From Leclercia adecarboxylata (GTDB lineage Bacteria; Pseudomonadota; Gammaproteobacteria; Enterobacterales; Enterobacteriaceae), in the NCBI RefSeq assembly GCF_023639785.1, contig NZ_CP098325.1, positions 930,001-994,000 of the forward strand: a stretch of 64,000 bases of DNA. Reading direction: 5' to 3'. Made by a program: the position numbers and the translations under genes. Each line of letters opens with the position of its first letter. Position 1 is the first letter of the stretch. The notes beneath the pieces were generated by a model. It worked only from the letters and a program-made list of their open reading frames with translations. It did not search any database and had not been told where the DNA came from. Shown in pieces: positions 18,084-28,600 of the stretch.

Positions 18084-19307
18084 ATGGAATCGTGGAAGGT
18101 TAACCTTATTTCGGTCTGGTTTGGTTGTTTTTTCACCGGCCTTGCCATCAGCCAGATTTTGCCGTTTTTGCCACTGTACGTGTCCCAGCTTGGCGTCTCG
18201 TCCCACGAAGCGCTGTCGATGTGGTCAGGGCTGGTCTTTAGCGTCACGTTTCTGGTTTCGGCCATCGTCTCGCCCATGTGGGGCAGCCTTGCAGACCGTA
18301 AAGGACGCAAGCTGATGCTGCTGCGCGCCTCGCTCGGGATGGCGGTGGCGATCCTGCTTCAGGCTTTTGCCACCAACGTCTGGCAGCTGTTCCTGCTGCG
18401 TGCCCTGATGGGGCTCACCTCCGGCTATATTCCGAATGCGATGGCGCTGGTGGCCTCGCAGGTGCCCCGGGAGCGTAGCGGCTGGGCCATCAGTACCCTG
18501 TCGACGGCGCAGATCAGCGGCGTGATCGGCGGTCCGCTGATGGGCGGATTTCTGGCAGACCACGTGGGCCTGCGCGCAGTGTTCGTGATCACCGCCGTCC
18601 TGCTCGTGATCAGTTTTCTGGTCACGCTGTTTCTGATTAAAGAGGGCGCGCGTCCGACCGTGAGCAAGACGGAGCGGCTGAGCGGCAAGGCGGTATTCGC
18701 CTCGCTCCCTTACCCGGGGCTGATGATCAGCCTGTTCGTCACCACCATGGTGATCCAGCTCTGTAACGGGTCGGTGGGGCCGATCCTCGCCCTGTTTATT
18801 CAGTCGATGACGCCCGAGAGTAACAATATTGCCTTCCTCAGCGGGATGATTGCCGCCGTGCCGGGTATCTCTGCGCTAATGTCCGCTCCGCGGCTGGGCA
18901 AGCTCGGGGATCGCATCGGCACGGGCCGCATTCTGATGGCGACGCTTATCGTGGCGGTGGTGCTCTTTTTCGCCATGTCCTTTGTCACCACCCCCTTGCA
19001 GCTTGGCGTGCTGCGCTTTTTACTCGGCTTTGCCGATGGCGCTATGTTGCCTGCCGTGCAGACCCTGCTGATTAAGTACTCCAGCGATCGGGTCACCGGG
19101 CGCATCTTCGGCTATAACCAGTCGTTTATGTACCTGGGGAACGTGGCAGGTCCGCTGATGGGGGCGGCGGTTTCGGCGATGGCCGGATTCCGCTGGGTAT
19201 TTGCGGCCACTGCGGTGGTAGTGCTGGTGAATATTCTGCAGCTGGCATGGGCGATGCGCCAGCGCCGGTTGCGGGAGGCGCAGATTCAGGCAGCAAAGCG
19301 CCTTTAA
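18084..19307 (+). CDS. MdtG-like MFS drug efflux protein
   Basis: A 407-residue, 12-segment MFS protein of the DHA1 group. It shows the loop 2-3 motif [16 protein letters not shown] and motif C in [13 protein letters not shown]. It resembles E. coli MdtG throughout ([50 protein letters not shown]) but its N-terminus differs and it lies at another locus, so it is a paralogue-level match. MdtG exports fosfomycin and deoxycholate in E. coli; the substrate here is unknown. The ribosome site before ATG 18084 is weak. Not at this place in K-12. Confidence 0.85.
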   Translation: MESWKVNLISVWFGCFFTGLAISQILPFLPLYVSQLGVSSHEALSMWSGLVFSVTFLVSAIVSPMWGSLADRKGRKLMLLRASLGMAVAILLQAFATNVWQLFLLRALMGLTSGYIPNAMALVASQVPRERSGWAISTLSTAQISGVIGGPLMGGFLADHVGLRAVFVITAVLLVISFLVTLFLIKEGARPTVSKTERLSGKAVFASLPYPGLMISLFVTTMVIQLCNGSVGPILALFIQSMTPESNNIAFLSGMIAAVPGISALMSAPRLGKLGDRIGTGRILMATLIVAVVLFFAMSFVTTPLQLGVLRFLLGFADGAMLPAVQTLLIKYSSDRVTGRIFGYNQSFMYLGNVAGPLMGAAVSAMAGFRWVFAATAVVVLVNILQLAWAMRQRRLREAQIQAAKRL

Positions 19308-19334
19308 CGTTGTTGCATAATATATTGTGACCTG

Positions 19335-19375
19335 ACCGCCATTATCACTCATGTGAAATGGCGGTTCTTCTTTTT
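19335..19375 (+). terminator. Terminator after the MdtG-like gene
   Basis: ACCGCCATT pairs with AATGGCGGT across a 13-base loop, followed by TCTTCTTTTT. Confidence 0.75.
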
Positions 19376-19546
19376 AATTGCGTAGCTAAGAAAGATTTTA
19401 ATTTAATTTAAGTTACGTCTTTCCAGTAACCCAGCAATACTATTTTATGATGCGTGTAGGGTTTGCTTAAAAATAGTACTTTTTCCCACTTTGCAACTTA
19501 CAGACATAATGATAACGTCGAAAAAAACTGATAAGGAAATAGCGCT

Positions 19547-19807
19547 GTGAAAAATCTCATTGCAGAGTTGTTGGTGAAGCTGGCAGAAAAGGAAGAAGAG
19601 TCTAAAGAGCTGGTGGCTCAGGTTGAGGCCCTGGAAATTGTGGTCACCGCACTGTTACGCCAGATGGCGCAAAGCGATCAGCAGGCGTTAATCAAAAGCG
19701 TAGAAGGCGCGCTGGATGAGGCCCGACCAGATGCGGAGGTACCGGCCCAGGATAGCGAGATGCTGCAGCAATACGTAAAAAAGCTGCTAAGGCACCCGCG
19801 CAGCTGA
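19547..19807 (+). CDS. iraP: Anti-adaptor IraP, inhibitor of RssB (RpoS stabiliser)
   Basis: An 86-residue, mostly helical protein starting at GTG with AAGGAAAT upstream. It matches E. coli Ira[21 protein letters not shown] at the start and [11 protein letters not shown] at the end. IraP binds RssB and blocks delivery of RpoS to ClpXP, mainly during phosphate starvation and ppGpp rise. Its place beside phoA fits K-12. Confidence 0.95.
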   Translation: MKNLIAELLVKLAEKEEESKELVAQVEALEIVVTALLRQMAQSDQQALIKSVEGALDEARPDAEVPAQDSEMLQQYVKKLLRHPRS

Positions 19808-19828
19808 ACGGTTATCTGACCTGAGTTG

Positions 19829-19862
19829 ATGTCATAGAATCGTCACATCGGTTGCCTATAGT
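19829..19862 (+). promoter_or_regulatory. phoA promoter: Pho box and -10
   Basis: ATGTCATAGAATCGTCACAT (19829-19848) matches the PhoB box pattern CTGTCATA-A-CTGTCA, two direct TGTCA-type repeats 11 bases apart. TATAGT at 19857-19862 is the -10. The layout, including the TACATGGAGAAAATAAGTG leader, is that of E. coli phoA. PhoB bound here replaces a -35. Confidence 0.85.
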
Positions 19863-19906
19863 CGCTCTGTTTTATTTTTTTATGTATTTCTACATGGAGA
19901 AAATAA

Positions 19907-21325
19907 GTGAAACAGAGCGCGCTTTATATTGCATTACTTCCTCTGCTGTTTACCCCCACTATTTATGCTGAAAATGTCACATCGCCTGCGGTACTGGATA
20001 ATCGTGCTGCCCAGGGGGATATCACCCAGCCTGGCGGGGCTCGCCGTCTGACGGAAGATCAGACCGCCGCAATTCGCGCGTCGTTAAATGATAAGCCAGC
20101 CAAAAATATTATTCTGCTGATCGGCGACGGAATGGGCGACTCTGAAATAACGGCGGCACGAAATTATGCCGAAGGCGCGGGCGGCTTTTTTAAAGGCATC
20201 GATGCCCTGCCGCTGACCGGGCAATATACCCATTACGCGCTGGATAAAAAGAGCGGCAAGCCTGACTACGTAACCGACTCTGCGGCGTCTGCCACAGCGT
20301 GGACCACCGGCGTAAAAACCTATAACGGTGCGCTGGGCGTGGATATCCGTGAACAGGATCACCAGACCATCCTCGAGATGGCGAAAGCGGCAGGCCTGGC
20401 AACCGGTAACGTCTCGACGGCGGAGCTACAGGACGCCACGCCAGCGGCGCTGGTGGCCCATGTCACCTCGCGGAGATGCTATGGCCCTTCCGTCACTACA
20501 GAAAAATGCGCCAGCAACGCGCTGGAAAAGGGCGGTAAAGGCTCCATTACCGAACAGCTGCTGAATGCCCGCGCCGATGTCACGCTTGGCGGCGGGGCGA
20601 AAACCTTTGCTGAAACCGCCACCGCAGGCGAATGGCAGGGCAAAACCCTGCGCGAGCAGGCTCAGGCCCGTGGCTATCAGCTGGTGAGCGATGCCGCGTC
20701 GCTGGCCGCCATTACCGATACCGGTCAGGATAAACCGCTGCTGGGCCTGTTTGCCGAGGGCAATATGCCGGTGCGCTGGCAGGGACCAAAGGCCAGCTAT
20801 CATGGCAACCTCGATAAACCCCCCGTTACCTGTACGCCGAACCCGGAGCGCAACGAGAGCGTCCCCACCCTGGCGGCGATGACAGATAAAGCCCTCTCAC
20901 TGCTCAGCAAAAATGAGAAGGGTTTCTTCCTGCAGGTTGAAGGGGCTTCTATCGATAAACAGGATCATGCTGCCAATCCGTGCGGACAGATTGGCGAAAC
21001 CGTCGATCTCGATGAGGCCGTGCAGAAAGCGCTGGAATTTGCGAAAAAAGAGGGCAACACCCTGGTGATTGTGACCGCGGATCATGCCCACTCCAGCCAG
21101 ATCGTCGCGCCCGACACCAAAGCGCCAGGGCTGACCCAGGCGCTGACCACCAAAGACGGGGCGGTGATGGCAATGAGCTACGGCAACTCGGAAGAGGCGT
21201 CGATGGAGCATACCGGCAGCCAGTTGCGCATCGCGGCGTACGGCCCGCATGCCGCCAACGTAGTCGGCCTGACGGATCAAACGGATCTGTTTTACACCAT
21301 GAAATCCGCATTAGGGCTGAAATAA
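19907..21325 (+). CDS. phoA: Alkaline phosphatase
   Basis: A 472-residue periplasmic phosphomonoesterase, starting at GTG with GGAG upstream as in E. coli. Signal peptide of about 21 residues ending near IYA. The nucleophile serine lies in [13 protein letters not shown]; metal ligands are seen in [22 protein letters not shown] and [10 protein letters not shown]. Two disulphides are expected from its four cysteines. It supplies phosphate from organic esters when PhoB is active. psiF follows and probably shares the transcript in part, with a terminator between. Confidence 0.97.
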   Translation: MKQSALYIALLPLLFTPTIYAENVTSPAVLDNRAAQGDITQPGGARRLTEDQTAAIRASLNDKPAKNIILLIGDGMGDSEITAARNYAEGAGGFFKGIDALPLTGQYTHYALDKKSGKPDYVTDSAASATAWTTGVKTYNGALGVDIREQDHQTILEMAKAAGLATGNVSTAELQDATPAALVAHVTSRRCYGPSVTTEKCASNALEKGGKGSITEQLLNARADVTLGGGAKTFAETATAGEWQGKTLREQAQARGYQLVSDAASLAAITDTGQDKPLLGLFAEGNMPVRWQGPKASYHGNLDKPPVTCTPNPERNESVPTLAAMTDKALSLLSKNEKGFFLQVEGASIDKQDHAANPCGQIGETVDLDEAVQKALEFAKKEGNTLVIVTADHAHSSQIVAPDTKAPGLTQALTTKDGAVMAMSYGNSEEASMEHTGSQLRIAAYGPHAANVVGLTDQTDLFYTMKSALGLK

Positions 21326-21333
21326 ACGCGCTG

Positions 21334-21368
21334 CCCGAGGGGAAAATATCCCGTCGGGTGGTTTTTTT
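21334..21368 (+). terminator. Terminator between phoA and psiF
   Basis: CCCGA-GGGGA ... TCCC-G-TCGGG stem with an AAATA loop, followed by GG and a run of seven T. Confidence 0.75.
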
Positions 21369-21416
21369 ATCAGTACGAACCAGACTTAAGGAGATCATTC
21401 ACAGAAGGAAAGTGCT

Positions 21417-21737
21417 ATGAAAATCACACTGCTGGCCACGCTGCTCCTTGGCCTGTTTTCTCTCACCCCGGCAGGGGCGCAGGATAAACAGCTCACGCCG
21501 CAGCAGCAACGCATGACCACCTGCAATCAACAGGCTACCGCCCAGGCGCTGAAGGGCGACTCCCGTAAGACCTACATGAGCGATTGCCTCAAAAACGCCT
21601 CCTCAAAACCCAACGAAAAAAGCCTGACGCCGCAACAACAAAGAATGCGTGAATGCAATTCCCAGGCAACACAACAATCCCTCAAGGGCGACGACCGAAG
21701 CAAGTTTATGAGCGCCTGCCTGAAGAAAACCGGCTAG
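21417..21737 (+). CDS. psiF: Phosphate starvation-inducible protein PsiF
   Basis: A 106-residue secreted protein with a 21-residue signal peptide ending AGA-QDK. The mature part is two tandem copies of one ~37-residue unit: LTPQQQRMTTCNQQATAQAL and LTPQQQRMRECNSQATQQSL, each ending near CLK and holding two cysteines. It follows phoA as in E. coli and is expected to be PhoB-controlled. Molecular role unknown. Confidence 0.93.
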   Translation: MKITLLATLLLGLFSLTPAGAQDKQLTPQQQRMTTCNQQATAQALKGDSRKTYMSDCLKNASSKPNEKSLTPQQQRMRECNSQATQQSLKGDDRSKFMSACLKKTG

Positions 21738-21836
21738 TTCAAAAGGGTGAGCGCTTCGTCTGGCTCACCCGAAATATCATACTTAGCGCTGAGTAACCCT
21801 TTCTATAATTTGGGAAAATGCCTTTGAGTATTCCCA

Positions 21837-22943
21837 ATGCCCATGAATGATGAGAACTTTTACACTAAAGCCTGTTCCCGGGAAGGTATAAACCAGGCAC
21901 GGTCCGCGGATGAAAATTACCGCGAAGGCATCCGCCTGGCCCGCCGGTTACGTTTACCCCGGGCGGTGGGGCTGGCTATTCTTTTCTTCCCGATTGCCAG
22001 CGTGTTGACCGCGCTGCCGGTCAACGGCGTCTGGTGGCTGCTGCTGGTGGGATGGGCGTTCGTCTGGCCGCATCTGGCCTGGCAATTAGCGATGCGTTCG
22101 GCGGATCCTCATCATAATGAGATGTTCAACCTCAAAATTGACGCCATGATGGCCGGGATCTGGATTGGGCTGATGGGCTTCAACGCGATGCCCAGCGCGG
22201 CGCTGGTGATGATGATGAGCATGAACCTGATGGGCGTGGGGGGCATCCGGCTTTATGTGACAGGGGCATTAGTGACCGCGCTGTCAGCGCTGGTAACCCT
22301 GCAACTGATGCATGTGCCTCTGGCTTACGTCAGCGCGCCGCTTGAAATCTGGCTCGCGCTACCGGTGATTGTGGGTTACCCCATGCTGTTTGCCTGGGTA
22401 AGCTTCTGTAACACCAACAGTCTGGTGGAGCACAAGCGTCGGCTTGAGCTGATGAGCATTATGGACGGCATGACAGGGGTGTTTAACCGTCGTCACTGGG
22501 AGGTATTGCTGCGCACGGAGTTTGAAAACTGCCGGCGCTACCACCGAAGTGCAACGCTCCTGCTGATCGACATCGATCACTTCAAAGGCATAAACGACAC
22601 CTGGGGCCATGATGTCGGCGATCAGGCGATTATCGCCGTCACCCGTCAGCTACAGCTGACCTTACGCGCCAGCGATATGATCGGCCGTTTTGGCGGGGAT
22701 GAGTTCGCGGTGATCATGAGCGGGACGCCTGCGGAAAACGCCATTGCGGCGATGTCGCGGGTTCATGAACGGCTGGCAGAGCTGCGCCTGCCGGGCGCAC
22801 CTCAGGTAAAGCTCTGCATCAGCGTCGGGGTTGCGCCGCTAACGACGTCGATGGTGCATTATCAGGAGTGGCTGAAAGCGGCGGATATTGCGCTCTACAA
22901 AGCGAAAAATGCCGGACGAAACCGCACCGAGGTGGCCGCGTGA
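21837..22943 (+). CDS. dgcC: Diguanylate cyclase DgcC (AdrA)
   Basis: A 368-residue inner-membrane enzyme: about six N-terminal membrane segments (MASE2 domain, residues 40-200), then a GGDEF domain with DGMTGVFNRRHW, IDIDHFKGINDTWGHDVGD and the active-site RFGGDEFAV. It makes c-di-GMP from two GTP and in E. coli and Salmonella switches on cellulose synthesis under CsgD. A second in-frame ATG lies two codons later; neither has a strong ribosome site. Convergent with proC. Confidence 0.94.
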   Translation: MPMNDENFYTKACSREGINQARSADENYREGIRLARRLRLPRAVGLAILFFPIASVLTALPVNGVWWLLLVGWAFVWPHLAWQLAMRSADPHHNEMFNLKIDAMMAGIWIGLMGFNAMPSAALVMMMSMNLMGVGGIRLYVTGALVTALSALVTLQLMHVPLAYVSAPLEIWLALPVIVGYPMLFAWVSFCNTNSLVEHKRRLELMSIMDGMTGVFNRRHWEVLLRTEFENCRRYHRSATLLLIDIDHFKGINDTWGHDVGDQAIIAVTRQLQLTLRASDMIGRFGGDEFAVIMSGTPAENAIAAMSRVHERLAELRLPGAPQVKLCISVGVAPLTTSMVHYQEWLKAADIALYKAKNAGRNRTEVAA

Positions 22944-22957
22944 CGTCCGGCAGTCAA

Positions 22958-23767
22958 TCAGGACTTGCTCAGCAGCTCTGATTTTTCCATGCACTTATTC
23001 ATGGCTTCAATGACGGCTGCGCGGAATCCGCGATCTTCCAGCACCCGCACCGCTTCAATGGTGGTGCCCCCCGGTGAACAGACCATATCCTTCAGTTCGC
23101 CAGGATGTTTGCCCGTCTCCAGCACCATTTTGGCGGACCCCATCACCGCCTGCGCAGCAAATTTGTAGGCCTGCGCGCGCGGCATTCCGCCCAGCACCGC
23201 CGCATCCGCCATGGCTTCAATAAACATAAACACGTAGGCTGGCGCCGAACCGCTGACGCCTACCACCGGGTGGATCATCGCCTCGGCAATCACTTCGGCC
23301 TCCCCGAAGCAGCGGAAAATATTGACCACATCGGCAACTTCTTCCGTCGTTACCAGCGCGTTAGGCGTAATGGAGGTCATGCCCGCCTTCACCAGCGACG
23401 GCGTGTTTGGCATCGCGCGGACAATTTTACGGTCGTGGCCCAGGGCGCGCGCCAGCTGATCGAGGGTGATGCCCGCCGCGATAGAGACCACCAGCGTCTC
23501 TTTATTCAGGCTGGAGGTGATGTCGCTCAGGACTTTCACCATCATGTTCGGCTTCACCGCCCCGAAGACAATATCGGCCACCTGCGCCACTTCCTGGGCG
23601 CTCTGCGCAGCGTTGATCCCGTACTGGTCATGCAGGGCGGCGACCTTGTCCGGGGAGGGGGTGTAGACCCAAATCTGACCCGGCAGCACCTGACCGCTGG
23701 CAATCAGTCCGCCGAGAATGGCTTTGCCCATATTACCGCAGCCGATAAAACCGATTTTCTTCTCCAT
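22958..23767 (-). CDS. proC: Pyrroline-5-carboxylate reductase
   Basis: A 269-residue NADPH-dependent enzyme for the last step of proline synthesis. The Rossmann motif is [15 protein letters not shown], and the C-terminal signature lies in [16 protein letters not shown]. The ATG at 23767 has AGGGAG upstream and gives the E. coli length; a GTG one codon earlier is discarded. Divergent from yaiI. Confidence 0.97.
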   Translation of the reverse strand: MEKKIGFIGCGNMGKAILGGLIASGQVLPGQIWVYTPSPDKVAALHDQYGINAAQSAQEVAQVADIVFGAVKPNMMVKVLSDITSSLNKETLVVSIAAGITLDQLARALGHDRKIVRAMPNTPSLVKAGMTSITPNALVTTEEVADVVNIFRCFGEAEVIAEAMIHPVVGVSGSAPAYVFMFIEAMADAAVLGGMPRAQAYKFAAQAVMGSAKMVLETGKHPGELKDMVCSPGGTTIEAVRVLEDRGFRAAVIEAMNKCMEKSELLSKS

Positions 23768-23853
23768 CACGTCTCCCTCTTAAACTTTGTTATGATTGTC
23801 GAACTTTAGCCTATCAGGTTTTATTACGCAGCATTATATGCCGGAGAGAGAAG

Positions 23854-24312
23854 ATGGCGATTTGGGTGGATGCCGATGCGTGTCCGAATGTGATTAAAGA
23901 GATCCTGTTTCGCGCCGCCGAGCGCGTTCAGATGCCGCTGACCCTGGTGGCGAATCAGAACCTGCGCGTGCCACCGTCCCGCTTTATTCGCGCCATGCGC
24001 GTACCGGCCGGTTTTGACGTGGCCGATAACGAAATCGTGCGTCTGTGCAGCGCGGACGATCTGGTGATCACCGCCGACATTCCTCTGGCGGCGGAAGTGC
24101 TGGAGAAAGGGGCGGCAGCCCTGAACCCGCGCGGAGAACGTTACTCCCCGTCTACCATCCGCGAAAAGCTGACGATGCGTGATTTTATGGACACCCTGCG
24201 CGCCAGCGGCGTACAAACCGGCGGGCCGGATAGCCTGTCTCAACGTGACAGGCAGCAGTTTGCCGCCGAACTGGATAAATGGCTGCTGGAAGTGAAGCGC
24301 CGCCAGGGTTAA
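23854..24312 (+). CDS. yaiI: YaiI/YqxD family protein (DUF188, PIN-like)
   Basis: A 152-residue cytoplasmic protein equal in length to E. coli YaiI, with the family start [15 protein letters not shown] and the acidic ITADIPLA motif. The fold belongs to the PIN-like group, but no activity is established. A GAGAGAAG ribosome site precedes ATG 23854. Confidence 0.93.
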   Translation: MAIWVDADACPNVIKEILFRAAERVQMPLTLVANQNLRVPPSRFIRAMRVPAGFDVADNEIVRLCSADDLVITADIPLAAEVLEKGAAALNPRGERYSPSTIREKLTMRDFMDTLRASGVQTGGPDSLSQRDRQQFAAELDKWLLEVKRRQG

Positions 24313-24478
24313 TCATCACTGCGTCATATGTTTTGGTCATTATTACCCCAATCGGGGTTGTCAACGGCGGGTGGGTTCAGGTAAGGTGAGCGCACCGGTT
24401 AGTGCAATCATTTCTTTACAGGTTCTTTCCTTGATATTTCTGGTGTTGACTGAAATGTCAGTTTAAAGCCACGCCTGA

Positions 24479-24526
24479 TGTAATAATTTTTTTACGGTTA
24501 ACTGTGTACTAGCTTAATGGTATCAT
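24479..24526 (+). promoter_or_regulatory. aroL promoter with TyrR box and TrpR-like site
   Basis: TGTAAT-AATTTT-TTTACG at 24479-24496 fits the TyrR box TGTAAA-N6-TTTACA with two mismatches. Directly after it, TTAACT (24498-24503) and TATCAT (24521-24526) are 17 bases apart and make a promoter. The spacer holds GTACTAG, a half of the trp operator. E. coli aroL is repressed by both TyrR and TrpR, so the reading fits. A weaker second TyrR-like box may lie near 24456. Confidence 0.65.
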
Positions 24527-24584
24527 TGCACTCTTTTCGACTTCACGTACCGCACGTCTGCGGCATCAAGGGGAACACCTGGTC

Positions 24585-25109
24585 ATGACCCAGCCTATTT
24601 TTTTGATTGGCCCCCGCGGCTGTGGCAAAACAACCGTCGGTCTTGAACTGGCTCGTCTGTGCCAGAGTGAATTTGTTGATACCGACCATTGGTTGCAGAC
24701 CCGGGCCGGTCAGAGCATCGCAGACATTGTTGAGCAGGAAGGGTGGGAGAGCTTCCGCGCCCGTGAAACGGCCACCCTCGAAGCGGTAACGGCAGGCTCC
24801 GGCATTATCGCCACCGGCGGCGGCATTATTTTATCGGCGTATAACCGCCAGTTTATGCGCGAGAAGGGCACGGTGATCTACCTTTGCGCCCCGGTCCCGG
24901 TACTGGTGGAGCGTCTTGAAGCCTCTCCGGAAGAGGGACAGCGCCCAACCCTCACCGGCAAACCCATCAGCGAAGAGGTGAGCGCGGTGCTGGCGGAGCG
25001 TGACGCGCTCTATCGCGAAGCCGCCCATCATGTGGTGGATGCATCGCTTGCGCCTGAAGACGTGGTGCAAAATATTGTCGCTGCGCTGCATCTGGCATGC
25101 GTTAGCTAA
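24585..25109 (+). CDS. aroL: Shikimate kinase 2
   Basis: A 174-residue P-loop kinase that phosphorylates shikimate for aromatic amino-acid synthesis. Walker A is GPRGCGKTT; the shikimate-binding pieces [20 protein letters not shown] and ATGGGIIL follow; the lid RPTLTGKP is present. Same length as E. coli AroL. First gene of the aroL-yaiA-aroM group. Confidence 0.96.
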   Translation: MTQPIFLIGPRGCGKTTVGLELARLCQSEFVDTDHWLQTRAGQSIADIVEQEGWESFRARETATLEAVTAGSGIIATGGGIILSAYNRQFMREKGTVIYLCAPVPVLVERLEASPEEGQRPTLTGKPISEEVSAVLAERDALYREAAHHVVDASLAPEDVVQNIVAALHLACVS

Positions 25110-25155
25110 CTGATGTCTATACTGATAGTTCAGCCAACCAAAAAAAGGATGAACT

Positions 25156-25347
25156 ATGCCAACCAGACCTCCCTATCCGCGTGAAGCCCGTATCGTTGCC
25201 GTTGAGAAAGGCGCAACGGGCCAGACCGTCACCTGGTATCAACTGCGTGCCGACCACCCGAAGCCGGATTCGCTGATCAGCGAGCATGAAACGGAGCAGG
25301 AAGCGCAGGACGCCAAAGTGCGTTATGAAGACCCCGATAAGGCCTGA
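25156..25347 (+). CDS. yaiA: Small conserved protein YaiA
   Basis: A 63-residue hydrophilic protein equal to E. coli YaiA in length ([20 protein letters not shown]). An AAAAAAGGATG ribosome region precedes it. It lies 46 bases after aroL and is cotranscribed with it in E. coli. Function unknown. Confidence 0.9.
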   Translation: MPTRPPYPREARIVAVEKGATGQTVTWYQLRADHPKPDSLISEHETEQEAQDAKVRYEDPDKA

Positions 25348-25420
25348 TAAAAATCTGAAAGCATTAAGAACCGAACGGTAGTCACATTTTTTAAACAGCG
25401 TAAACGTGAATCGGAGGGTA

Positions 25421-25558
25421 ATGTTCAGGGTTTACAGACACATTGTGTCAGGCACGCGGATCTTTACATTCCAGCACCCTAAAGTGCTGCTACGCTTTTC
25501 AGCACTTTTTCTGAACAGCGAAGTGAGCCTGTATCTGTGTCACGGTAGTGATGGTTAA
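25421..25558 (+). CDS. Possible 45-residue leader peptide upstream of aroM (speculative)
   Basis: ATG at 25421 is preceded closely by GGAGGG and opens a 45-codon frame ([11 protein letters not shown]...) that stops 14 bases before the aroM start. It carries five Phe and two Tyr and spans the competing hairpins at 25472-25510. No homologue is recognised, and spacing of the ribosome site to the ATG is short. It may be a leader peptide or chance. Confidence 0.25.
   Translation: MFRVYRHIVSGTRIFTFQHPKVLLRFSALFLNSEVSLYLCHGSDG
25472..25510 (+). promoter_or_regulatory. Mutually exclusive hairpins upstream of aroM (attenuator-like)
   Basis: GTGCTG at 25484-25489 can pair back with CAGCAC at 25472-25477, or forward with CAGCAC at 25500-25505; the forward stem extends to nine pairs (AAAGTGCTG with CAGCACTTT) and runs into T bases. 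This is the form of a terminator with an alternative stem. Control is not demonstrated. Confidence 0.4.
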
Positions 25559-25572
25559 GAAAGGCGAGAACA

Positions 25573-26250
25573 ATGAAGGCGACGTTGGCGATCCTCACGA
25601 TTGGGGTAGTCCCGGTAAGCGAAATATTACCGCTCTTAACGGAGCATATTTCTGAACAACAGATCACGCATTACAGTTTGCTCGGTACGCTGAGCCGGGA
25701 AGAGGTCATGGAAGACTACGCCCCTGAGCGGGGCGAGGCGCAGCTGCCAGTCCTGCTCAGCGACGGGGAGCTGGGCCACGTCTCGCTGTCAAAGATTGAG
25801 CGAGGCCTGCAAAGCGTGATTGAAGTGCTCGATAACCAGGATTATGAAGTGATCCTGTTAATGAGTACGGCTCCCATCACCGGCCTTGTCGCCCGTAATG
25901 CGATCCTGCTTGAGCCGATGCGGATCATTCCCCCTCTGGTTGGATCCATTGTCGACAGCCATCAGGTGGGCGTGATCGTTCCGATGGAGGAACTGCTGGA
26001 GAATCAGTCGAAGAAGTGGCAGGGGCTGGCCAACACGCCGCTCCTCGCCGTAGCCAACCCTTTCTGGGACAACGAAGCAAAACTGATCGACGCCGGGCGC
26101 GATCTGCTCGATCGCGGCGCGGACGTTTTGATGCTCGATTGTCTCGGTTTCCATCAGCATCACCGCGATTTACTGCAAAAAAACCTGGATGTGCCGGTGC
26201 TGCTCTCTAACGTGCTGGTGGCCCGGCTGGCCTCGGAATTATTGGTCTGA
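25573..26250 (+). CDS. aroM: AroM family protein
   Basis: A 225-residue cytoplasmic protein, same length as E. coli AroM. It belongs to the Asp/Glu/hydantoin racemase-like family by general appearance ([16 protein letters not shown] at the start, [15 protein letters not shown] near the end), but no reaction is known. Controlled with aroL by TyrR in E. coli. AAAGGCGAG precedes the ATG. Confidence 0.92.
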   Translation: MKATLAILTIGVVPVSEILPLLTEHISEQQITHYSLLGTLSREEVMEDYAPERGEAQLPVLLSDGELGHVSLSKIERGLQSVIEVLDNQDYEVILLMSTAPITGLVARNAILLEPMRIIPPLVGSIVDSHQVGVIVPMEELLENQSKKWQGLANTPLLAVANPFWDNEAKLIDAGRDLLDRGADVLMLDCLGFHQHHRDLLQKNLDVPVLLSNVLVARLASELLV

Positions 26251-26322
26251 TGATTTTGCGTGACAGGCATGGAGTGTCCCCCCTATATTGGATTGACAAC
26301 CAACGACAATAAGGACCAGTCC

Positions 26323-26607
26323 ATGCTTCAGAGTAATGAATACTTTTCCGGTAAAGTGAAGTCCATCGGTTTTACCAGCAGCATTACTGGCCGCGCCAGT
26401 GTCGGCGTAATGGAAGAAGGGGAGTACGCCTTCGGTACCGCACAACCTGAAGAGATGACCGTGGTCAGCGGCTCGCTGAAAGTGTTATTGCCGGGTGAAA
26501 CAGAGTGGAAAGTCTACAACCCGGGTGATGTTTTCAACGTACCCGGCCACAGCGAATTCCATCTGCAGGTTGCTGAACCTGCATCCTATCTGTGTCGTTA
26601 TCTGTAA
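26323..26607 (+). CDS. ppnP: Pyrimidine/purine nucleoside phosphorylase PpnP (YaiE)
   Basis: A 94-residue single-domain cupin (DUF1255), same length as E. coli PpnP, which phosphorolyses several nucleosides to base and ribose-1-phosphate. Cupin motifs include [21 protein letters not shown] and [15 protein letters not shown]. The ATG at 26323 is preferred by homology over an upstream frame start at 26260. Confidence 0.94.
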   Translation: MLQSNEYFSGKVKSIGFTSSITGRASVGVMEEGEYAFGTAQPEEMTVVSGSLKVLLPGETEWKVYNPGDVFNVPGHSEFHLQVAEPASYLCRYL

Positions 26608-26640
26608 AAAAAAGAGCCGGGTTAACCCGGCTCTTTTTTC
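26606..26640. terminator. Bidirectional terminator between ppnP and rdgC
   Basis: Perfect 20-base palindrome GAGCCGGGTTAACCCGGCTC flanked by A and T runs, between the convergent genes; it can serve both strands. Confidence 0.9.
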
Positions 26641-26652
26641 TGGCATTAAGCA

Positions 26653-27564
26653 TCAGCGCTGTGCTTCGCCGCCTAATCCTTCTACCACGCTTTTAATCAA
26701 CGCCGCCAGTTCACCCGTCATCAGAATGAAGTCAGCATCAAAACGCTGGGCATAGTCATCCCGGTCGATATCGTCGTTCTGATCGCGCAGCTCATCGGAG
26801 AACTTCAGGCGCTTGATTGAACCATCGTCACACATCATGAACTGAATGCGCTGCTGCCAGTCGAGGGCCAGCTTGGTCACCAGCTTGCCGGCTTCGATAT
26901 GGACGGCGATTTCGTCGCTAACCAGCTCCTGCTTCTTGGCGCGGATCACGCCGCCATCTTCCAGGATCGCTTTCAGCTCGGCTTCGTCCAGCAGCTGGAA
27001 CCCCTGCGGGACATTGTTGCCGCGTACCCACTCGGTAAGAGTCAGCTCGATAGGGTTTTCCATCGTCAGCGGCACCACCGGCAGCGAGCCGAGGCTTTTA
27101 CGCAGCAACGCCAGGGTATCTTCTGCTTTTTTGGCGCTGGCGCAGTCGACCATGATCAGGCCATTTACCGTGTCGATCCACATCATCGTCTGGCTGAAGC
27201 GGCTGAAGGCGCGCGGCAGCAGGGAGTGCAGAACTTCGTCTTTCAGCGAATCTTTTTCCGTTTTTTTCAGCTTCCGGCCCTGTTCGGCTTCCAGCTTGAA
27301 AATTTTGGCTTCCAGCGCCTGTTTCACCACCGGCGTCGGCAGGATCTTCTCTTCCTTACGCGCGCAGATGATGATTTGACCATTGGTGGTGTGGGTCAGC
27401 GCATCGCTCTGTGATCCCATAGGCGGAACCCATCCGGTTTTGGCCATGTCCTGGCTGCCACACGGGGTAAATGCGTAAAGGTCTAACTGTTTTTCCATCT
27501 CGTCTGCGCGCAGGTCGATATCGCGGCTGAGACGGTAAACCATCAAATTTTTGAACCACAGCAT
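26653..27564 (-). CDS. rdgC: Nucleoid-associated recombination protein RdgC
   Basis: A 303-residue ring-forming DNA-binding protein that limits RecA-driven recombination. It matches E. coli RdgC from [14 protein letters not shown] to GLGGEAQR, with long identical runs such as [18 protein letters not shown]. The ATG at 27564 gives the family length; the longer frame to 27630 overlaps the mak promoter region. Confidence 0.97.
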   Translation of the reverse strand: MLWFKNLMVYRLSRDIDLRADEMEKQLDLYAFTPCGSQDMAKTGWVPPMGSQSDALTHTTNGQIIICARKEEKILPTPVVKQALEAKIFKLEAEQGRKLKKTEKDSLKDEVLHSLLPRAFSRFSQTMMWIDTVNGLIMVDCASAKKAEDTLALLRKSLGSLPVVPLTMENPIELTLTEWVRGNNVPQGFQLLDEAELKAILEDGGVIRAKKQELVSDEIAVHIEAGKLVTKLALDWQQRIQFMMCDDGSIKRLKFSDELRDQNDDIDRDDYAQRFDADFILMTGELAALIKSVVEGLGGEAQR

Positions 27565-27688
27565 GATAATTTCCACGGTCTTGTCGTTTAATTCAGCGGG
27601 CATGATAGCGAATTGTCGCATCGCTTGCATTGCTAATCGGGTAGCGGGCTTCTACTCTGTTGATAATCAAAATAATGAGGAACGTCCT

Positions 27689-28594
27689 GTGCGAATTGGT
27701 ATTGATCTTGGCGGCACCAAAACAGAAGTCATTGCCCTTGGCGAGCAGGGAGAGCAGCTGTTCCGCCACCGCCTGCCCACCCCGCGTGACGACTACCGGC
27801 AGACCATTGAAACCATCGCTCACCTGGTGGAGATGGCCGAAAAGGCCACCGGGCAGACCGGCACGGTTGGCATGGGCATTCCTGGGTCGATTTCGCCCTA
27901 TACCGGGGTGGTGAAAAACGCGAACTCCACCTGGCTTAACGGCCAGCCCTTCGACCGCGATTTAAGCCAGCGCCTGAACCGCGAGGTGCGGCTGGCGAAC
28001 GATGCCAACTGCCTGGCGGTATCCGAGGCCATTGACGGCGCAGCGGCAGGGGCCCAGACCGTATTTGCGGTGATCATCGGTACCGGCTGCGGGGCAGGCG
28101 TGGCCTTCAACGGCCGCTCCCATATCGGCGGCAACGGCACGGCAGGCGAGTGGGGACATAACCCGCTGCCGTGGATGGATGAAGACGAACTGAAATACCG
28201 CGCCGAGGTGCCGTGCTACTGCGGCAAGCAGGGCTGTATCGAGACCTTTATTTCCGGCACCGGCTTTGCCACAGACTACCGTCGTTTGAGCGGGCATCCG
28301 CTGAAAGGCAATGAGATCATGCGGCTGGTGGAAGAGCAGGACGCCGTCGCGGAGCTGACGCTCAGCCGCTACGAAATGCGGCTGGCGAAATCACTGGCGC
28401 ACGTGGTGAATATCCTCGACCCGGATGTGATCGTGCTGGGCGGCGGCATGAGCAACGTTGACCGTCTCTATACTACCGTTCCGCAACTGGTGAAGCAGTG
28501 GGTGTTTGGCGGTGAATGTGAAACCCCGATCCGCAAAGCGGTGCATGGCGACTCCAGCGGCGTGCGCGGCGCGGCCTGGCTTTGGCCAGAATAA
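27689..28594 (+). CDS. mak: Manno(fructo)kinase, ROK family
   Basis: A 301-residue sugar kinase, starting at GTG 27689 with GAGGAACG upstream. The ATP-site motif is [11 protein letters not shown]; the ROK zinc signature [15 protein letters not shown] and catalytic [11 protein letters not shown] are present. It phosphorylates fructose and mannose in E. coli. The frame extends upstream to 27551, but that part overlaps rdgC and lacks homology. araJ, which follows mak in K-12, is absent. Confidence 0.95.
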   Translation: MRIGIDLGGTKTEVIALGEQGEQLFRHRLPTPRDDYRQTIETIAHLVEMAEKATGQTGTVGMGIPGSISPYTGVVKNANSTWLNGQPFDRDLSQRLNREVRLANDANCLAVSEAIDGAAAGAQTVFAVIIGTGCGAGVAFNGRSHIGGNGTAGEWGHNPLPWMDEDELKYRAEVPCYCGKQGCIETFISGTGFATDYRRLSGHPLKGNEIMRLVEEQDAVAELTLSRYEMRLAKSLAHVVNILDPDVIVLGGGMSNVDRLYTTVPQLVKQWVFGGECETPIRKAVHGDSSGVRGAAWLWPE

Positions 28595-28600
28595 AAGCAA

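Noticed and set aside
21481..21737. Tandem repeat in psiF as a possible new repeat element
   Set aside because: The two units are the normal domain layout of PsiF, known from E. coli.
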